Assembly (NCBI GenBank): GCA_021769025.1
Contig: JAETTS010000033.1
Location: 1 to 13,248, forward strand
Source of the DNA: Enterocloster bolteae
GTDB lineage: Bacteria > Bacillota_A > Clostridia > Lachnospirales > Lachnospiraceae
DNA length: 13,248 nt
Direction: 5' to 3'
Positions 7,026 through 13,248 of this stretch are shown in pieces. The notes beneath the pieces are model-generated. The model had not been told where the DNA came from, did not search any database, and saw nothing but the letters and a program-made list of their open reading frames with translations. A program made the position numbers and the translations under genes. How positions within the stretch are numbered: the first letter of the stretch is position 1; each line of letters starts with the position of its first letter.

Positions 7026-9308
7026 TCAATCGGATATTCTTTCACTTTCCTGATTCTTTTTCTTCACCTGTCCCGGAGTCATGCCCTTTTTCTTCTTAAA
7101 AACCCGGATAAATGTGCTGCTGTCACGGAACCCGGCCATAGCCGCCACCTCCACCACGCTGTATCCCTGCTCCAGAAGCTTCTCCGCACTGGCCAGGCGA
7201 ACCATGTTGATGTACTCCAGAAGGCTTTTTCCCGTCTGTTTTTTGTAAACAGACGACAGGTAAGCCGGAGTCAGGTCAAAATGCTGGCTGGTTATGGAGA
7301 TATTCAGATCCGGATCCTGGTAATTCTCCATGATATACTCCTGAACTTTTTTGCTCAGGGTCTGATCCTGAGAAGTCTCCTTCTGCCGCTCCACAATTTT
7401 CTTGCAGATCTCCTCCGTCAGTTCCCGGAAACGCTGCTTCATCTTTCCCGCCGGCATTATCTCCCCGTCCGGAAACGTCAGCTCTCTGGCTGCATCCTTA
7501 TATTCTCCCTGGCTTGCTCCCTCCAGAAGCGTCCCCATCATTCCATATACCAAACACCGGTACACATTGGCAGTCACCCTTCCGCTGAGATTCAAGTCAA
7601 AAACCTGTTCCATCGTATCCCACGCCAGGCTGCTGTCCCCCACCTTTATGGCATTGATCAGCTTCTGTTCCAGGTCGAGAGGATACTGGTAGTGAGGCTG
7701 GATGTTCTTCACCTCATCGTAGAGCAGCAGGCCGGCATCCAGAAGATGGACATACTGTTCCAGTTCCAGGGCCTGGAGATAGGAATCATGGATCCCCTCC
7801 CATCTGGTACAGATGGACCCCATCAGAATCTCAACCGAAAATCCAAAGGACTCCTCCATCATCTGCTGGAAACTTTCCGCCTGGTTCTTCAGCACATCCA
7901 GATGCTCTCTCCCCTCATCCGGCAGGCTCACGATGGCAGCTACCCGCTCTCCCAGCTCTACCATATCAATATTAAAGTAATTCAGGCACATTTCCTCAAA
8001 TATATTGATCATAGCAAATTTCTGCAGGGCATTTTCTTCCATATAGCCCTCCTGTTTCCTGTCCGTCTCTTGCGTAACCACAGGAACAAGAAGCAAAACC
8101 ACATTATAATCCCCGTTGATCCGCAGGCCGTACTGATCCCTTAAGCTCCCGTCCCCATAATCCTGGAGAAGCTGGTACAGATAATAGTTCTTCAGGCTCC
8201 TCCGGTTCTTTTTCAACAACTGTTCTGCGTCCACATGCTGCTTAAAAAACTGATCCATCTGATGGTTGAGCCATTGATACTCATTGACCCCTTCCTCCAT
8301 CTCCACCTTCCCATGCTGCCTGAAATTGTCCATAAGCATTTTGATGGGATTGTAATTGCGCTTCGTTATAAAATAAGAAACTAAAATTCCCACTGTGGTA
8401 CACAAAAACACTCCGGCCATAGCCAAGGCCCGTACCTTCCCCGCTTCCTGAGCCATCTGTTTTAACGGCATAACGCTTACGTATTTCCATTTCACCTCAT
8501 CCGACGGCAATATGGAAATGATGTGCTGCTCTCCCAGATCATTGACCAGCTGGTGATTGCCCCGTTCCCACAGATCATACCTCCATTCAAACCGATCCGA
8601 TATCTGCTGGTCTGCACATACCCGAAAATCCGAATCCGTAATCACCATCACATCCATAGGGTCGGACCATTTCATACTCTGAAGCCGCTGCCGGATGGTC
8701 TCTGCATCTATGGCAATACAGACAGTGGCTGAAGAATCCTTAAAATCCGCCTTCAGCGTAGTCATGGTAAACAGAAAAACGTCTTTTCCGTTTTCCAGCC
8801 GTATAGGCAGCATATCGCCGTAATGGAACTGGTTCATATATTCCCGAAACTGCTGGAAATCCATCTCACTGCTCCTATAATAGATATCATAAAACAGCTG
8901 ATCCGACATATTGCCATTTATGCTTACCACTTTTCCCGTATTGTTGAATACAATGAAGATGTCTTCGATAAAATCTTCCGACATATTGATGGCCAGGCAT
9001 TCTGTATAGATATAGTAGAGATTCATCTGATCCTGGGATGTAAATCCGCCTTTTACATTGGATGCAAGCTGAATCCTGTCATCAAGAGCCAGGCGGCTGG
9101 CAATCTTGCGCATATTCTCTACTTCATAGTCCAGTTCATCCTTCACCATAACCAGAAGATTTTTATTCATTTCTTCTGCCTGGCTTCGGATAATGTGAAA
9201 GGTATACACATAGAGGGCCATGGCCAGCATCATTGGAATCACCAGAATCACCAGATAGGACAAGAACATTTGAAAATAAACCTTGGACTTTTTCTTTATT
9301 TTCTTCAT
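7026..9308 (-). CDS. Membrane-anchored sensor AraC-family transcriptional regulator (YesS/YtdP type)
   Basis: This 760-residue one-component regulator has an N-terminal transmembrane helix (about 11-36), an extracellular sensory region (about 40-290, probably Cache-like), and a second transmembrane helix (about 294-315). A cytoplasmic linker follows, then a C-terminal AraC-type double helix-turn-helix domain (about 651-747). The first HTH is visible as ISITSQHFDLTPAYLSSVYKKQ and the second as SVVEVAAMAGFRDSSTFIRVFKK, followed by the canonical GMTPGQ (about 742-747). This architecture matches YesS and YtdP of Bacillus subtilis, which sit beside LplABC-type importers for pectin fragments. The ATG at 9306-9308 has a GGGGGTG ribosome binding site. 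The gene lies upstream of the importer operon and divergent from the alginate-lyase-like gene, so it most likely activates both on sensing substrate outside the cell, possibly through contact with the binding lipoprotein. The ligand is unknown. Confidence 0.92.
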   Translation of the reverse strand: MKKIKKKSKVYFQMFLSYLVILVIPMMLAMALYVYTFHIIRSQAEEMNKNLLVMVKDELDYEVENMRKIASRLALDDRIQLASNVKGGFTSQDQMNLYYIYTECLAINMSEDFIEDIFIVFNNTGKVVSINGNMSDQLFYDIYYRSSEMDFQQFREYMNQFHYGDMLPIRLENGKDVFLFTMTTLKADFKDSSATVCIAIDAETIRQRLQSMKWSDPMDVMVITDSDFRVCADQQISDRFEWRYDLWERGNHQLVNDLGEQHIISILPSDEVKWKYVSVMPLKQMAQEAGKVRALAMAGVFLCTTVGILVSYFITKRNYNPIKMLMDNFRQHGKVEMEEGVNEYQWLNHQMDQFFKQHVDAEQLLKKNRRSLKNYYLYQLLQDYGDGSLRDQYGLRINGDYNVVLLLVPVVTQETDRKQEGYMEENALQKFAMINIFEEMCLNYFNIDMVELGERVAAIVSLPDEGREHLDVLKNQAESFQQMMEESFGFSVEILMGSICTRWEGIHDSYLQALELEQYVHLLDAGLLLYDEVKNIQPHYQYPLDLEQKLINAIKVGDSSLAWDTMEQVFDLNLSGRVTANVYRCLVYGMMGTLLEGASQGEYKDAARELTFPDGEIMPAGKMKQRFRELTEEICKKIVERQKETSQDQTLSKKVQEYIMENYQDPDLNISITSQHFDLTPAYLSSVYKKQTGKSLLEYINMVRLASAEKLLEQGYSVVEVAAMAGFRDSSTFIRVFKKKKGMTPGQVKKKNQESERISD

Positions 9309-9329
9309 TATTTACACCCCCGTCTCTAT

Positions 9330-9358
9330 ATTGTACATAAAATTCTGGGTTCTGTAAA
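9330..9358 (-). promoter_or_regulatory. Sigma-A-type promoter of the regulator gene
   Basis: The minus strand carries TTTACA (9358-9353) and TACAAT (9335-9330) with a 17-bp spacer, each one mismatch from the vegetative consensus. The predicted start is near 9323, leaving a short leader with the GGGGGTG ribosome binding site before the ATG at 9308. The good match suggests the regulator is made constitutively. Confidence 0.7.
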
Positions 9359-9369
9359 TTTGCATTCAC

Positions 9370-9384
9370 ATTTTTTCCTATGAA
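9370..9384 (-). promoter_or_regulatory. Shared 15-bp motif, copy 2 (candidate regulator-binding site)
   Basis: On the minus strand this is TTCATAGGAAAAAAT, one mismatch from copy 1 at 6984-6998. Read toward the alginate-lyase-like gene it is ATTTTTTCCTATGAA and ends 39 bases before that gene's candidate -10, the same geometry as at the transporter operon. It is also 11 bases upstream of the regulator's -35, so binding could affect both divergent promoters. Confidence 0.5.
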
Positions 9385-9398
9385 TCTTAAGTTTTTAC

Positions 9399-9439
9399 AA
9401 TTGATTCAAATGAGAAATTTTAATAGAATTGAATTGATT
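9399..9439 (+). repeat. Direct repeat AATTGATT in the divergent promoter region
   Basis: AATTGATT occurs at 9399-9406 and 9432-9439, 33 bases apart (close to three helical turns), flanking the candidate promoter of the lyase gene; the first copy includes the -35. TTGATTCAA at 9401-9409 is also a small palindrome. In such A/T-rich DNA this may be chance, but helically phased direct repeats are how many AraC-family proteins bind. Confidence 0.3.
9401..9429 (+). promoter_or_regulatory. Candidate promoter of the alginate-lyase-like gene
   Basis: TTGATT (9401-9406) and TAGAAT (9424-9429) are separated by 17 bases, a reasonable sigma-A-type match. The predicted start near 9436 leaves a leader of about 27 bases before the ATG at 9463. 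The shared 15-bp motif lies upstream at about -66 to -52, a usual position for an activator. Confidence 0.6.
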
Positions 9440-9462
9440 ATAAATAAAAAATGAGGTGTATT

Positions 9463-10596
9463 ATGATTTATTATAAGAAGAATTACGCGATACAGCCAAA
9501 ACTCCATCAAAAAGATTTGATTCAAAAGAAAGCCCAGGAGGCGCTGTCATCGCCGGTTCCCCATATCACCGATGCCGCCCCGCCTCCAAGCAGCTGCGGC
9601 AGCATCCATGACTACTACTCCAATGGCGACTACTGGTGGCCCAACCCGGATACCCGGGACGGACTTCCCTACATCCGCCGTGACGGGGAAACCAATCCAG
9701 GCAATTTCAATGACCACCGGTTCCTGCTTCGCCGTATGCGCACCAACCTGGTATACCTGGCCGCCGCCTTCTGGCTTACCGGTGAAGAATGTTTTGCCCT
9801 TCAGGGAGTTCGCACTGTAAAAGAATTTTTTCTGGACCAGGAGACTTCTATGAATCCCCATCTGTCCTACGCCCAGGCAATTCCTGGTATCTGTGAGGGC
9901 CGGGGCATCGGTATCATCGATACCCTTCACCTTATTGACGTTCCCTTTGCCATCGAAATCCTCCACCGCTCCGGACACATGACAGAATCCATATACGAAG
10001 GGTTGAAAAACTGGTTTCGCCGTTATCTTGGATGGATGTTAACATCTCCCAACGGCATAGCTGAGATGAACGAAAAAAATAACCACAGCGTCTGCTTCTT
10101 TCTGCAGGCTGCGGTCTTCGCTTTATTTACAGACAATGAAAAAATCGCGGACTTCTGCCGCCATCAGTATAAACAGTTTCTGCTTCCCCAGATGGCAGCA
10201 GACGGTTCCTTTCCGCTGGAACTGGCCCGCACCAAGCCGTACAATTACTCCATCTTTGTGCTGGACAATATGGTTTCCCTCTGCTACCTTCTGTCCAAGC
10301 CGGAGGATAACTTATGGGAATACACCCTTCCCAACGGCGCAGGCATCCAGGCTGGCCTGGACTTTTTAACTCCCTTTCTGGAGGACAAATCATCCTGGCC
10401 TTACCGAAAAGATGTCATGCATTTTGACGCATTTCCTGCACGTACATCCTTCATGGTACTGGCCGGCTATACCCTGGGCCGGAGCCCGCTTATCCGTTTG
10501 TATGAGTCGCTGCCCTGGGAAACTGCCGATGAAGAGGCAAGGCGCAATATCGCCGTGAGAATTCCCTGGCTGTGGATGGCTCCCTTCCCTGCTTAA
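9463..10596 (+). CDS. Alginate-lyase-superfamily polysaccharide lyase (cytoplasmic)
   Basis: This 377-residue enzyme is probably a beta-eliminating lyase acting on uronic-acid-containing oligosaccharides. Hallmarks of the alginate-lyase (alpha/alpha)-toroid superfamily are DYYSNGDYWWPNP (50-62), YIRRDG (70-75), GRGIGIID (146-153), NNHSV (206-210) and ELARTKPYNYS (253-263). By analogy with characterised relatives, Asn206/Asn207-His208, Arg256 and Tyr260 or Tyr262 are candidate active-site residues. The family includes alginate lyases (PL5) and glucuronan lyases (PL38); the sequence alone does not settle the substrate. No signal peptide is present, so it should be cytoplasmic. An ATG 12 bases upstream (9451) is in frame, but the ATG at 9463 is preferred because GAGGTG (9453-9458) then serves as its ribosome binding site, whereas the upstream ATG has none. 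It is transcribed divergently from the regulator, with which it shares a 154-base control region. Confidence 0.83.
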   Translation: MIYYKKNYAIQPKLHQKDLIQKKAQEALSSPVPHITDAAPPPSSCGSIHDYYSNGDYWWPNPDTRDGLPYIRRDGETNPGNFNDHRFLLRRMRTNLVYLAAAFWLTGEECFALQGVRTVKEFFLDQETSMNPHLSYAQAIPGICEGRGIGIIDTLHLIDVPFAIEILHRSGHMTESIYEGLKNWFRRYLGWMLTSPNGIAEMNEKNNHSVCFFLQAAVFALFTDNEKIADFCRHQYKQFLLPQMAADGSFPLELARTKPYNYSIFVLDNMVSLCYLLSKPEDNLWEYTLPNGAGIQAGLDFLTPFLEDKSSWPYRKDVMHFDAFPARTSFMVLAGYTLGRSPLIRLYESLPWETADEEARRNIAVRIPWLWMAPFPA

Positions 10597-10650
10597 GTAT
10601 GGGACGGCTCCAAAAAGGCTTTGCCTGGCCTAGCCATTGGCCCAATGTTT

Positions 10651-10680
10651 AGAAGACGGCTGTATCTTAAGCCGTCTTCT
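10651..10680 (+). terminator. Stem-loop between convergent genes, likely terminator
   Basis: AGAAGACGGCT (10651-10661) and AGCCGTCTTCT (10670-10680) form a perfect 11-bp stem with an 8-base loop. On the plus strand it is followed by the T-rich CTTTC and lies 54 bases after the lyase stop codon, so it most likely ends that transcript. The right arm is the last coding segment of the convergent GH13 gene, whose TAA is in the loop. The T-run is short, so efficiency is uncertain. Confidence 0.6.
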
Positions 10681-12505
10681 CTTTCAACCACACAAACCCA
10701 TACGCTGGAATGGAAATCGTCTCTCCTTTTCCTACCTTCTCACCTGTAAGCAAGTTTTCTCCGTCCATTTCACACGCCACTTCTTTCTCCTGCCAGTTGA
10801 AATTGTAGATTCCTAAAATTCTCTCTGTCATTCCCGTACGGACAATGCCAAGAAGGCCATAATCTCCATAATCCCTGGTTTCTGCCTGGGCTTCGCCTGT
10901 GAAGGCCTCGTGCTCGCTGCGCAGCTTCTCCAATGTCCGGAGCCCGTCAAACATCTGCTGCTGCACTGTTCCTTCTTTCTTAATATTCTCCACCAGATCC
11001 CACTGAAATGCTCCCCGATGGATATAGCGGGAATCCTCTGCCTTATCCGGATCCTCTTTGTAGGTGTAATCATTGACCTGCCCGATCTCATCCCCGCTGT
11101 AGATCACAGGAATCCCGGACTGGAACAGCATGTAGGCGTGAAGCATCTGATCCAGGCGAAGGGCCTGCTCCATCCCTCTCTCATCCTTACAGAACCCTGC
11201 CTTTTCCACACCACACATGGAGGCCGCTGTTCCACAGAAACGGGCATCCTTGGTCACAGGATCGTTGTTGTATAGTTCTCCCCTGCTGAAGCTTTCTTCT
11301 ATGGCACCGGTAAAGAAGTCATTCAGATACTTCTTATGAGGAACCTGCATCATGCCCCAGGTCTCCAGGGTATCATAGTCAAGCCCCCAGCCGATATCGT
11401 CATGGCACCGCAGGTAATTTAGGAATGTGTAGGTCTTAGGCAGCCCATAGACAATATCCATCTGTTTTTTCAATAGCCTGGTATCCTGAACCGCCACCGT
11501 ATGCCAGATGGTAGCCATGGTGGTCACATTGTAAAGCATATGGCACTCCGGTTTCTCCACCGTTCCAAAATACGGTGCCACCTTCTCCGGCTCCATCACC
11601 ACCTCACCCAGCAGAAGGATTCCCGGACACACGATCTCCCCGATCATCCTCATCATACGGACAATGGTATGTACCTTCTGAAGATTCCTGCAGCTGGTTC
11701 CCAGTTCCTTCCATATATAAGGCACCGCGTCAATCCGGATCACATCAATCCCCAGATTGGTCATAAACAGAAAATTGTAAACCATCTCATGGAAAACCAC
11801 AGGGTTTTTGTAATTCAGATCCCACTGATAGGGATAAAAGGTAGTCATCACCCATTTCCCCAGATCTGGGAGCCAGGTAAAGTTCCCGGGAGCTGTGGTG
11901 GGAAATACCTGAGGCACGGTCTTCTCGTATTCTCCCGGAATATCCCAGTTGTCGAAAAAGAAATACCGATCCTGATACATCTTCTCACCTGCCCTGGCCC
12001 GCTTTGCCCACTCATGATCTTCGGATGTATGGTTCATGACAAAGTCCAGGCAAAGGCTGATCCCCTGCTTGTGACACTGAGTTGCAAGATCTTCCAGATC
12101 ATTTACTGTACCCAGTTCCTCCTGTACCTTTCTGAAATCAGCTACCGCATAGCCACCGTCGGAACGTCCTTTGGGGGACTCCATAAGAGGCATCAGATGA
12201 AGGTAATTCACCCCGCAGGATTTCACATAATCCAGGTGCTTCTTCACTCCTTTCAGGTTCCCTGCAAACTGTCCTGTGTACATCATCATACCCAGCATGT
12301 CATTGCCCTTAAACCATTCCGGATTCTCCTCCCGCTCCAGATCCAGTTTCTTAAGGGCGGCTTTTCTCTGGCTGTACATGTCTTTCATCATGCTGCACAG
12401 TTCCTCAAAATGCTCTTGTGAATCGTATAGTTCCATGTAAAGCCATTTTAACTCATCCAGGTGCCGTTCAAACCGGTTTTCAAAGACTTGTTCATTTTTA
12501 GTCAT
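10667..12505 (-). CDS. GH13 subfamily 4 sucrose-active enzyme (amylosucrase / sucrose hydrolase type)
   Basis: This 612-residue cytoplasmic enzyme closely resembles amylosucrases and sucrose hydrolases, which cleave sucrose and either transfer glucose to an alpha-glucan or release it. It has the helical N-terminal region (1-68), then the (beta/alpha)8 barrel and a short C-terminal beta domain. Family motifs are RSDGGYAV (114-121; Asp116 matches the subsite -1 Asp of the Neisseria enzyme), DFVMNHTSEDHEW (154-166), IDVIRIDAV (253-261, nucleophile Asp259), LLGEVV (298-303, acid/base Glu301) and RCHDDIGW (366-373, stabilising Asp369). DSRYIHR (491-497) supplies the conserved arginine region. All three catalytic carboxylates are present and the length is normal. 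The ATG at 12503-12505 follows AAAGGAAG. The GH36 alpha-galactosidase upstream on the same strand points to sucrose released from raffinose-type sugars as substrate. Hydrolysis versus polymerisation cannot be told from sequence. Confidence 0.88.
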   Translation of the reverse strand: MTKNEQVFENRFERHLDELKWLYMELYDSQEHFEELCSMMKDMYSQRKAALKKLDLEREENPEWFKGNDMLGMMMYTGQFAGNLKGVKKHLDYVKSCGVNYLHLMPLMESPKGRSDGGYAVADFRKVQEELGTVNDLEDLATQCHKQGISLCLDFVMNHTSEDHEWAKRARAGEKMYQDRYFFFDNWDIPGEYEKTVPQVFPTTAPGNFTWLPDLGKWVMTTFYPYQWDLNYKNPVVFHEMVYNFLFMTNLGIDVIRIDAVPYIWKELGTSCRNLQKVHTIVRMMRMIGEIVCPGILLLGEVVMEPEKVAPYFGTVEKPECHMLYNVTTMATIWHTVAVQDTRLLKKQMDIVYGLPKTYTFLNYLRCHDDIGWGLDYDTLETWGMMQVPHKKYLNDFFTGAIEESFSRGELYNNDPVTKDARFCGTAASMCGVEKAGFCKDERGMEQALRLDQMLHAYMLFQSGIPVIYSGDEIGQVNDYTYKEDPDKAEDSRYIHRGAFQWDLVENIKKEGTVQQQMFDGLRTLEKLRSEHEAFTGEAQAETRDYGDYGLLGIVRTGMTERILGIYNFNWQEKEVACEMDGENLLTGEKVGKGETISIPAYGFVWLKEKTA

Positions 12506-12568
12506 GGGATGCTTCCTTTCTTTGATTTCATTTTAGAACTATTTATATAAGATTACGCTTTGTGGGGG

Positions 12569-12592
12569 GATCCAAAGGGATGATCCAAAGGG
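12569..12592. repeat. Short tandem repeat GATCCAAAGGG
   Basis: GATCCAAAGGG occurs at 12569-12579 and again at 12582-12592, separated by AT (13-base period). It abuts the left end of the palindromic element and may be a duplicated flanking sequence or part of the element boundary. Confidence 0.6.
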
Positions 12593-12594
12593 CC

Positions 12595-12731
12595 GCTCCG
12601 AAGTAACGATAAAACATCTTCCGACACGCTCTCGCTCAAGTTTCCACGTAGCGGTACTAAGCGCCCAAAGGACGTGCGCTAAGTACCGACGTGAAAAATG
12701 GTCTACAGATGTTTTATCGTTACTCCGGAGC
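12595..12731. repeat. Long palindromic element with 25-bp near-perfect arms
   Basis: The outer arms 12595-12619 and 12707-12731 are inverted copies matching at 24 of 25 positions; they begin GCTCCG and contain the core GTAACGATAAAACATCT. The one mismatch (A12601 opposite C12725) becomes a U-G wobble if the minus strand is transcribed. Inside lies another imperfect palindrome: CACGT-AG-CGGTACTAAGCGC (12645-12664) against GCGCTAAGTACCGACGTG (12676-12693), with one mismatch and a 2-base bulge. The 137-base unit has no coding frame. It resembles a REP-like or MITE-like dispersed element, or a structured RNA; family membership is inference. Confidence 0.75.
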
Positions 12732-12822
12732 TACGTTGTTGGCTGGCAAAAGTATGGATATGCATCAAAAACAATGGCTTGAATCTGCAAGGTTTACTTC
12801 AGCCAGAGATAGCGTAGCCCGG
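12725..12822. repeat. Second inverted repeat overlapping the palindromic element
   Basis: CCGG-A-GCTACG (12725-12735) pairs with CGTAGC-CCGG (12813-12822), and TGGCTG (12740-12745) pairs with CAGCCA (12800-12805), enclosing a 54-base interval. The CCGGAGC at 12725-12731 is also part of the right arm of the preceding palindrome, so the two structures cannot form at once. Confidence 0.55.
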
Positions 12823-12826
12823 AGAG

Positions 12827-12861
12827 GGGGTTATATGATATTCTTAACACGAATATACCCC
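12827..12861. other. Small hairpin near the end of the alpha-galactosidase gene
   Basis: GGGG-T-TATAT (12827-12836) can pair with ATATA-CCCC (12853-12861), or the inner ATATTC (12838-12843) with GAATAT (12851-12856) around a 7-base loop. It lies about 40-70 bases downstream of the GH36 stop codon. No T-run follows on the minus strand, so it is not a classical terminator; it could be the edge of the repeat element or a 3' mRNA structure. Confidence 0.35.
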
Positions 12862-12897
12862 AGCCTTTAAAGAAGCAGCAGGCTTCCTACTAGGGCC

Positions 12898-13248
12898 CTA
12901 TCCATCAACCTCTACCAAATAAATCTCATAAGCCAAAGACTCCTCCGGCCTCTGGGGAATCGGAATCCCTCCATACATCAAAGCTGCCCCCGTATAGATC
13001 CTCCCGGTAGCTTCCTCTTGATACTGTTTTTCCGGATCCAACCCGGCTGCCTTCACATAAGGCACAATGGGATTCCCATGAGTATTCAGCATCACCGCCT
13101 GAATCAGGCTTTCCCTCTTATCTTCGCTGACAAACTGCCAGGCAGCCACTTCCTGTTCCATTGGGTTTGTCAGACGATAATAGGCTCCATTGTGAATCAC
13201 ATTCCAGTATTTATGATACTGCTCAATCTGCGCCTTTATACACTGCTT
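12898..13248 (-). CDS. GH36 alpha-galactosidase, C-terminal fragment
   Basis: The frame is open from the right window edge to a TAG at 12898-12900, giving the last 116 residues of a protein whose N-terminal part lies beyond the window. The GTG at 13198-13200 is an internal codon, not the start, because the frame continues upstream with protein-like sequence (IEQYHKYWNVIHNGAYYRLTNP). The pattern matches the C-terminal end of GH36 alpha-galactosidases: a helix before 'vIh.GdyYRL.nP', then AAWQFVSEDKRESL and a beta-sandwich with GLDPEKQY and a late 'Y.G..LM..GI' (YTGAALMYGGIPIP). The catalytic aspartates are outside the window. GH36 enzymes release alpha-1,6-galactose from raffinose, stachyose and melibiose. 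It precedes the sucrose-cleaving GH13 gene on the same strand, suggesting a joint role in raffinose-family sugar use. Confidence 0.85.
   Translation of the reverse strand, partial: KQCIKAQIEQYHKYWNVIHNGAYYRLTNPMEQEVAAWQFVSEDKRESLIQAVMLNTHGNPIVPYVKAAGLDPEKQYQEEATGRIYTGAALMYGGIPIPQRPEESLAYEIYLVEVDG

Larger units (their letters stand above)
12506..12897. other. Gene-free spacer between the GH36 and GH13 genes
   Basis: I see no coding gene in these 392 bases. Immediately upstream of the GH13 start is an A/T-rich stretch (12530-12560) with TATATAAAT-like sequence on the minus strand but no convincing -35, so a GH13 promoter is possible but unproven. The rest is a tandem repeat (12569-12592), a long palindromic element (12595-12731), a second overlapping inverted repeat (12725-12822) and two smaller hairpins (12827-12861 and 12862-12884), each described separately where informative. 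Confidence 0.6.

Noticed and set aside
7011..8144. A 377-codon open frame on the plus strand
   Set aside because: It lies wholly antisense to the AraC-family regulator, whose domains are clear. The translation shows no domain, and it has a composition typical of antisense readings, rich in His, Leu and Gln.
9451..9462. Upstream ATG as the start of the alginate-lyase-like gene
   Set aside because: It has no ribosome binding site, and the GAGGTG that follows it correctly serves the ATG at 9463.
11501..12421. A 306-codon open frame on the plus strand
   Set aside because: It is antisense to the GH13_4 gene, which has all its catalytic motifs; the His/Pro-rich translation is a shadow of that gene.
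12595..12822. CRISPR array or insertion sequence
   Set aside because: There are no regularly spaced direct repeats and no transposase frame; the structure is purely inverted repeats.
12898..13200. A separate 100-residue gene starting at 13200
   Set aside because: The frame continues to the window edge with GH36-like sequence, and the GTG at 13200 is an internal valine codon.

Overview
The window looks like chromosomal DNA from a Gram-positive, probably spore-forming Clostridia, most likely a gut Lachnospiraceae. I infer this from the LplABC-type sugar importer without its own ATPase, a YtvI-type sporulation membrane protein, strong AAGGAG-like ribosome binding sites, A/T-rich intergenic spacers around moderately G+C coding DNA, and the set of gut carbohydrate genes. 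No species can be named from sequence alone.

Layout. (1) Positions 1-1289: the 3' end of a ferredoxin-like aldo/keto reductase (+) meets a YtvI/AI-2E-family membrane protein (-); their stop codons overlap. (2) Positions 1374-9308, all on the minus strand and read right to left: a membrane-anchored AraC-family sensor-regulator, its terminator, then an apparent operon of sugar-binding lipoprotein, LplB-type permease, LplC-type permease and a 619-residue protein that I read as an uncharacterised polysaccharide-lyase-like enzyme. (3) Positions 9463-10596 (+), divergent from the regulator: an alginate-lyase-superfamily enzyme. (4) Positions 10667-13248, minus strand: a GH13 subfamily 4 (amylosucrase/sucrose hydrolase type) enzyme, a 392-base gene-free spacer full of inverted repeats, and the C-terminal end of a GH36 alpha-galactosidase cut by the window edge.

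How the parts fit. Regions 2 and 3 form a candidate Gram-positive polysaccharide utilisation locus: the regulator senses an extracellular signal, the lipoprotein and two permeases import an oligosaccharide (ATPase encoded elsewhere), and two enzymes without signal peptides would degrade it in the cytoplasm. Both enzymes look like lyases, so a uronic-acid-containing glycan is the likely substrate, but its identity cannot be read from the sequence. The strongest regulatory clue is a 15-bp motif (14/15 identical) placed 39 bases upstream of a candidate -10 box for both structural transcripts, in the same orientation. Region 4 fits raffinose-family sugar use: alpha-galactosidase releases sucrose, and the GH13_4 enzyme would cleave it.

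The most unusual non-coding structure is the palindromic element at 12595-12822, which has 25-bp arms matching at 24 positions, a nested inner palindrome, and a second, competing inverted repeat.
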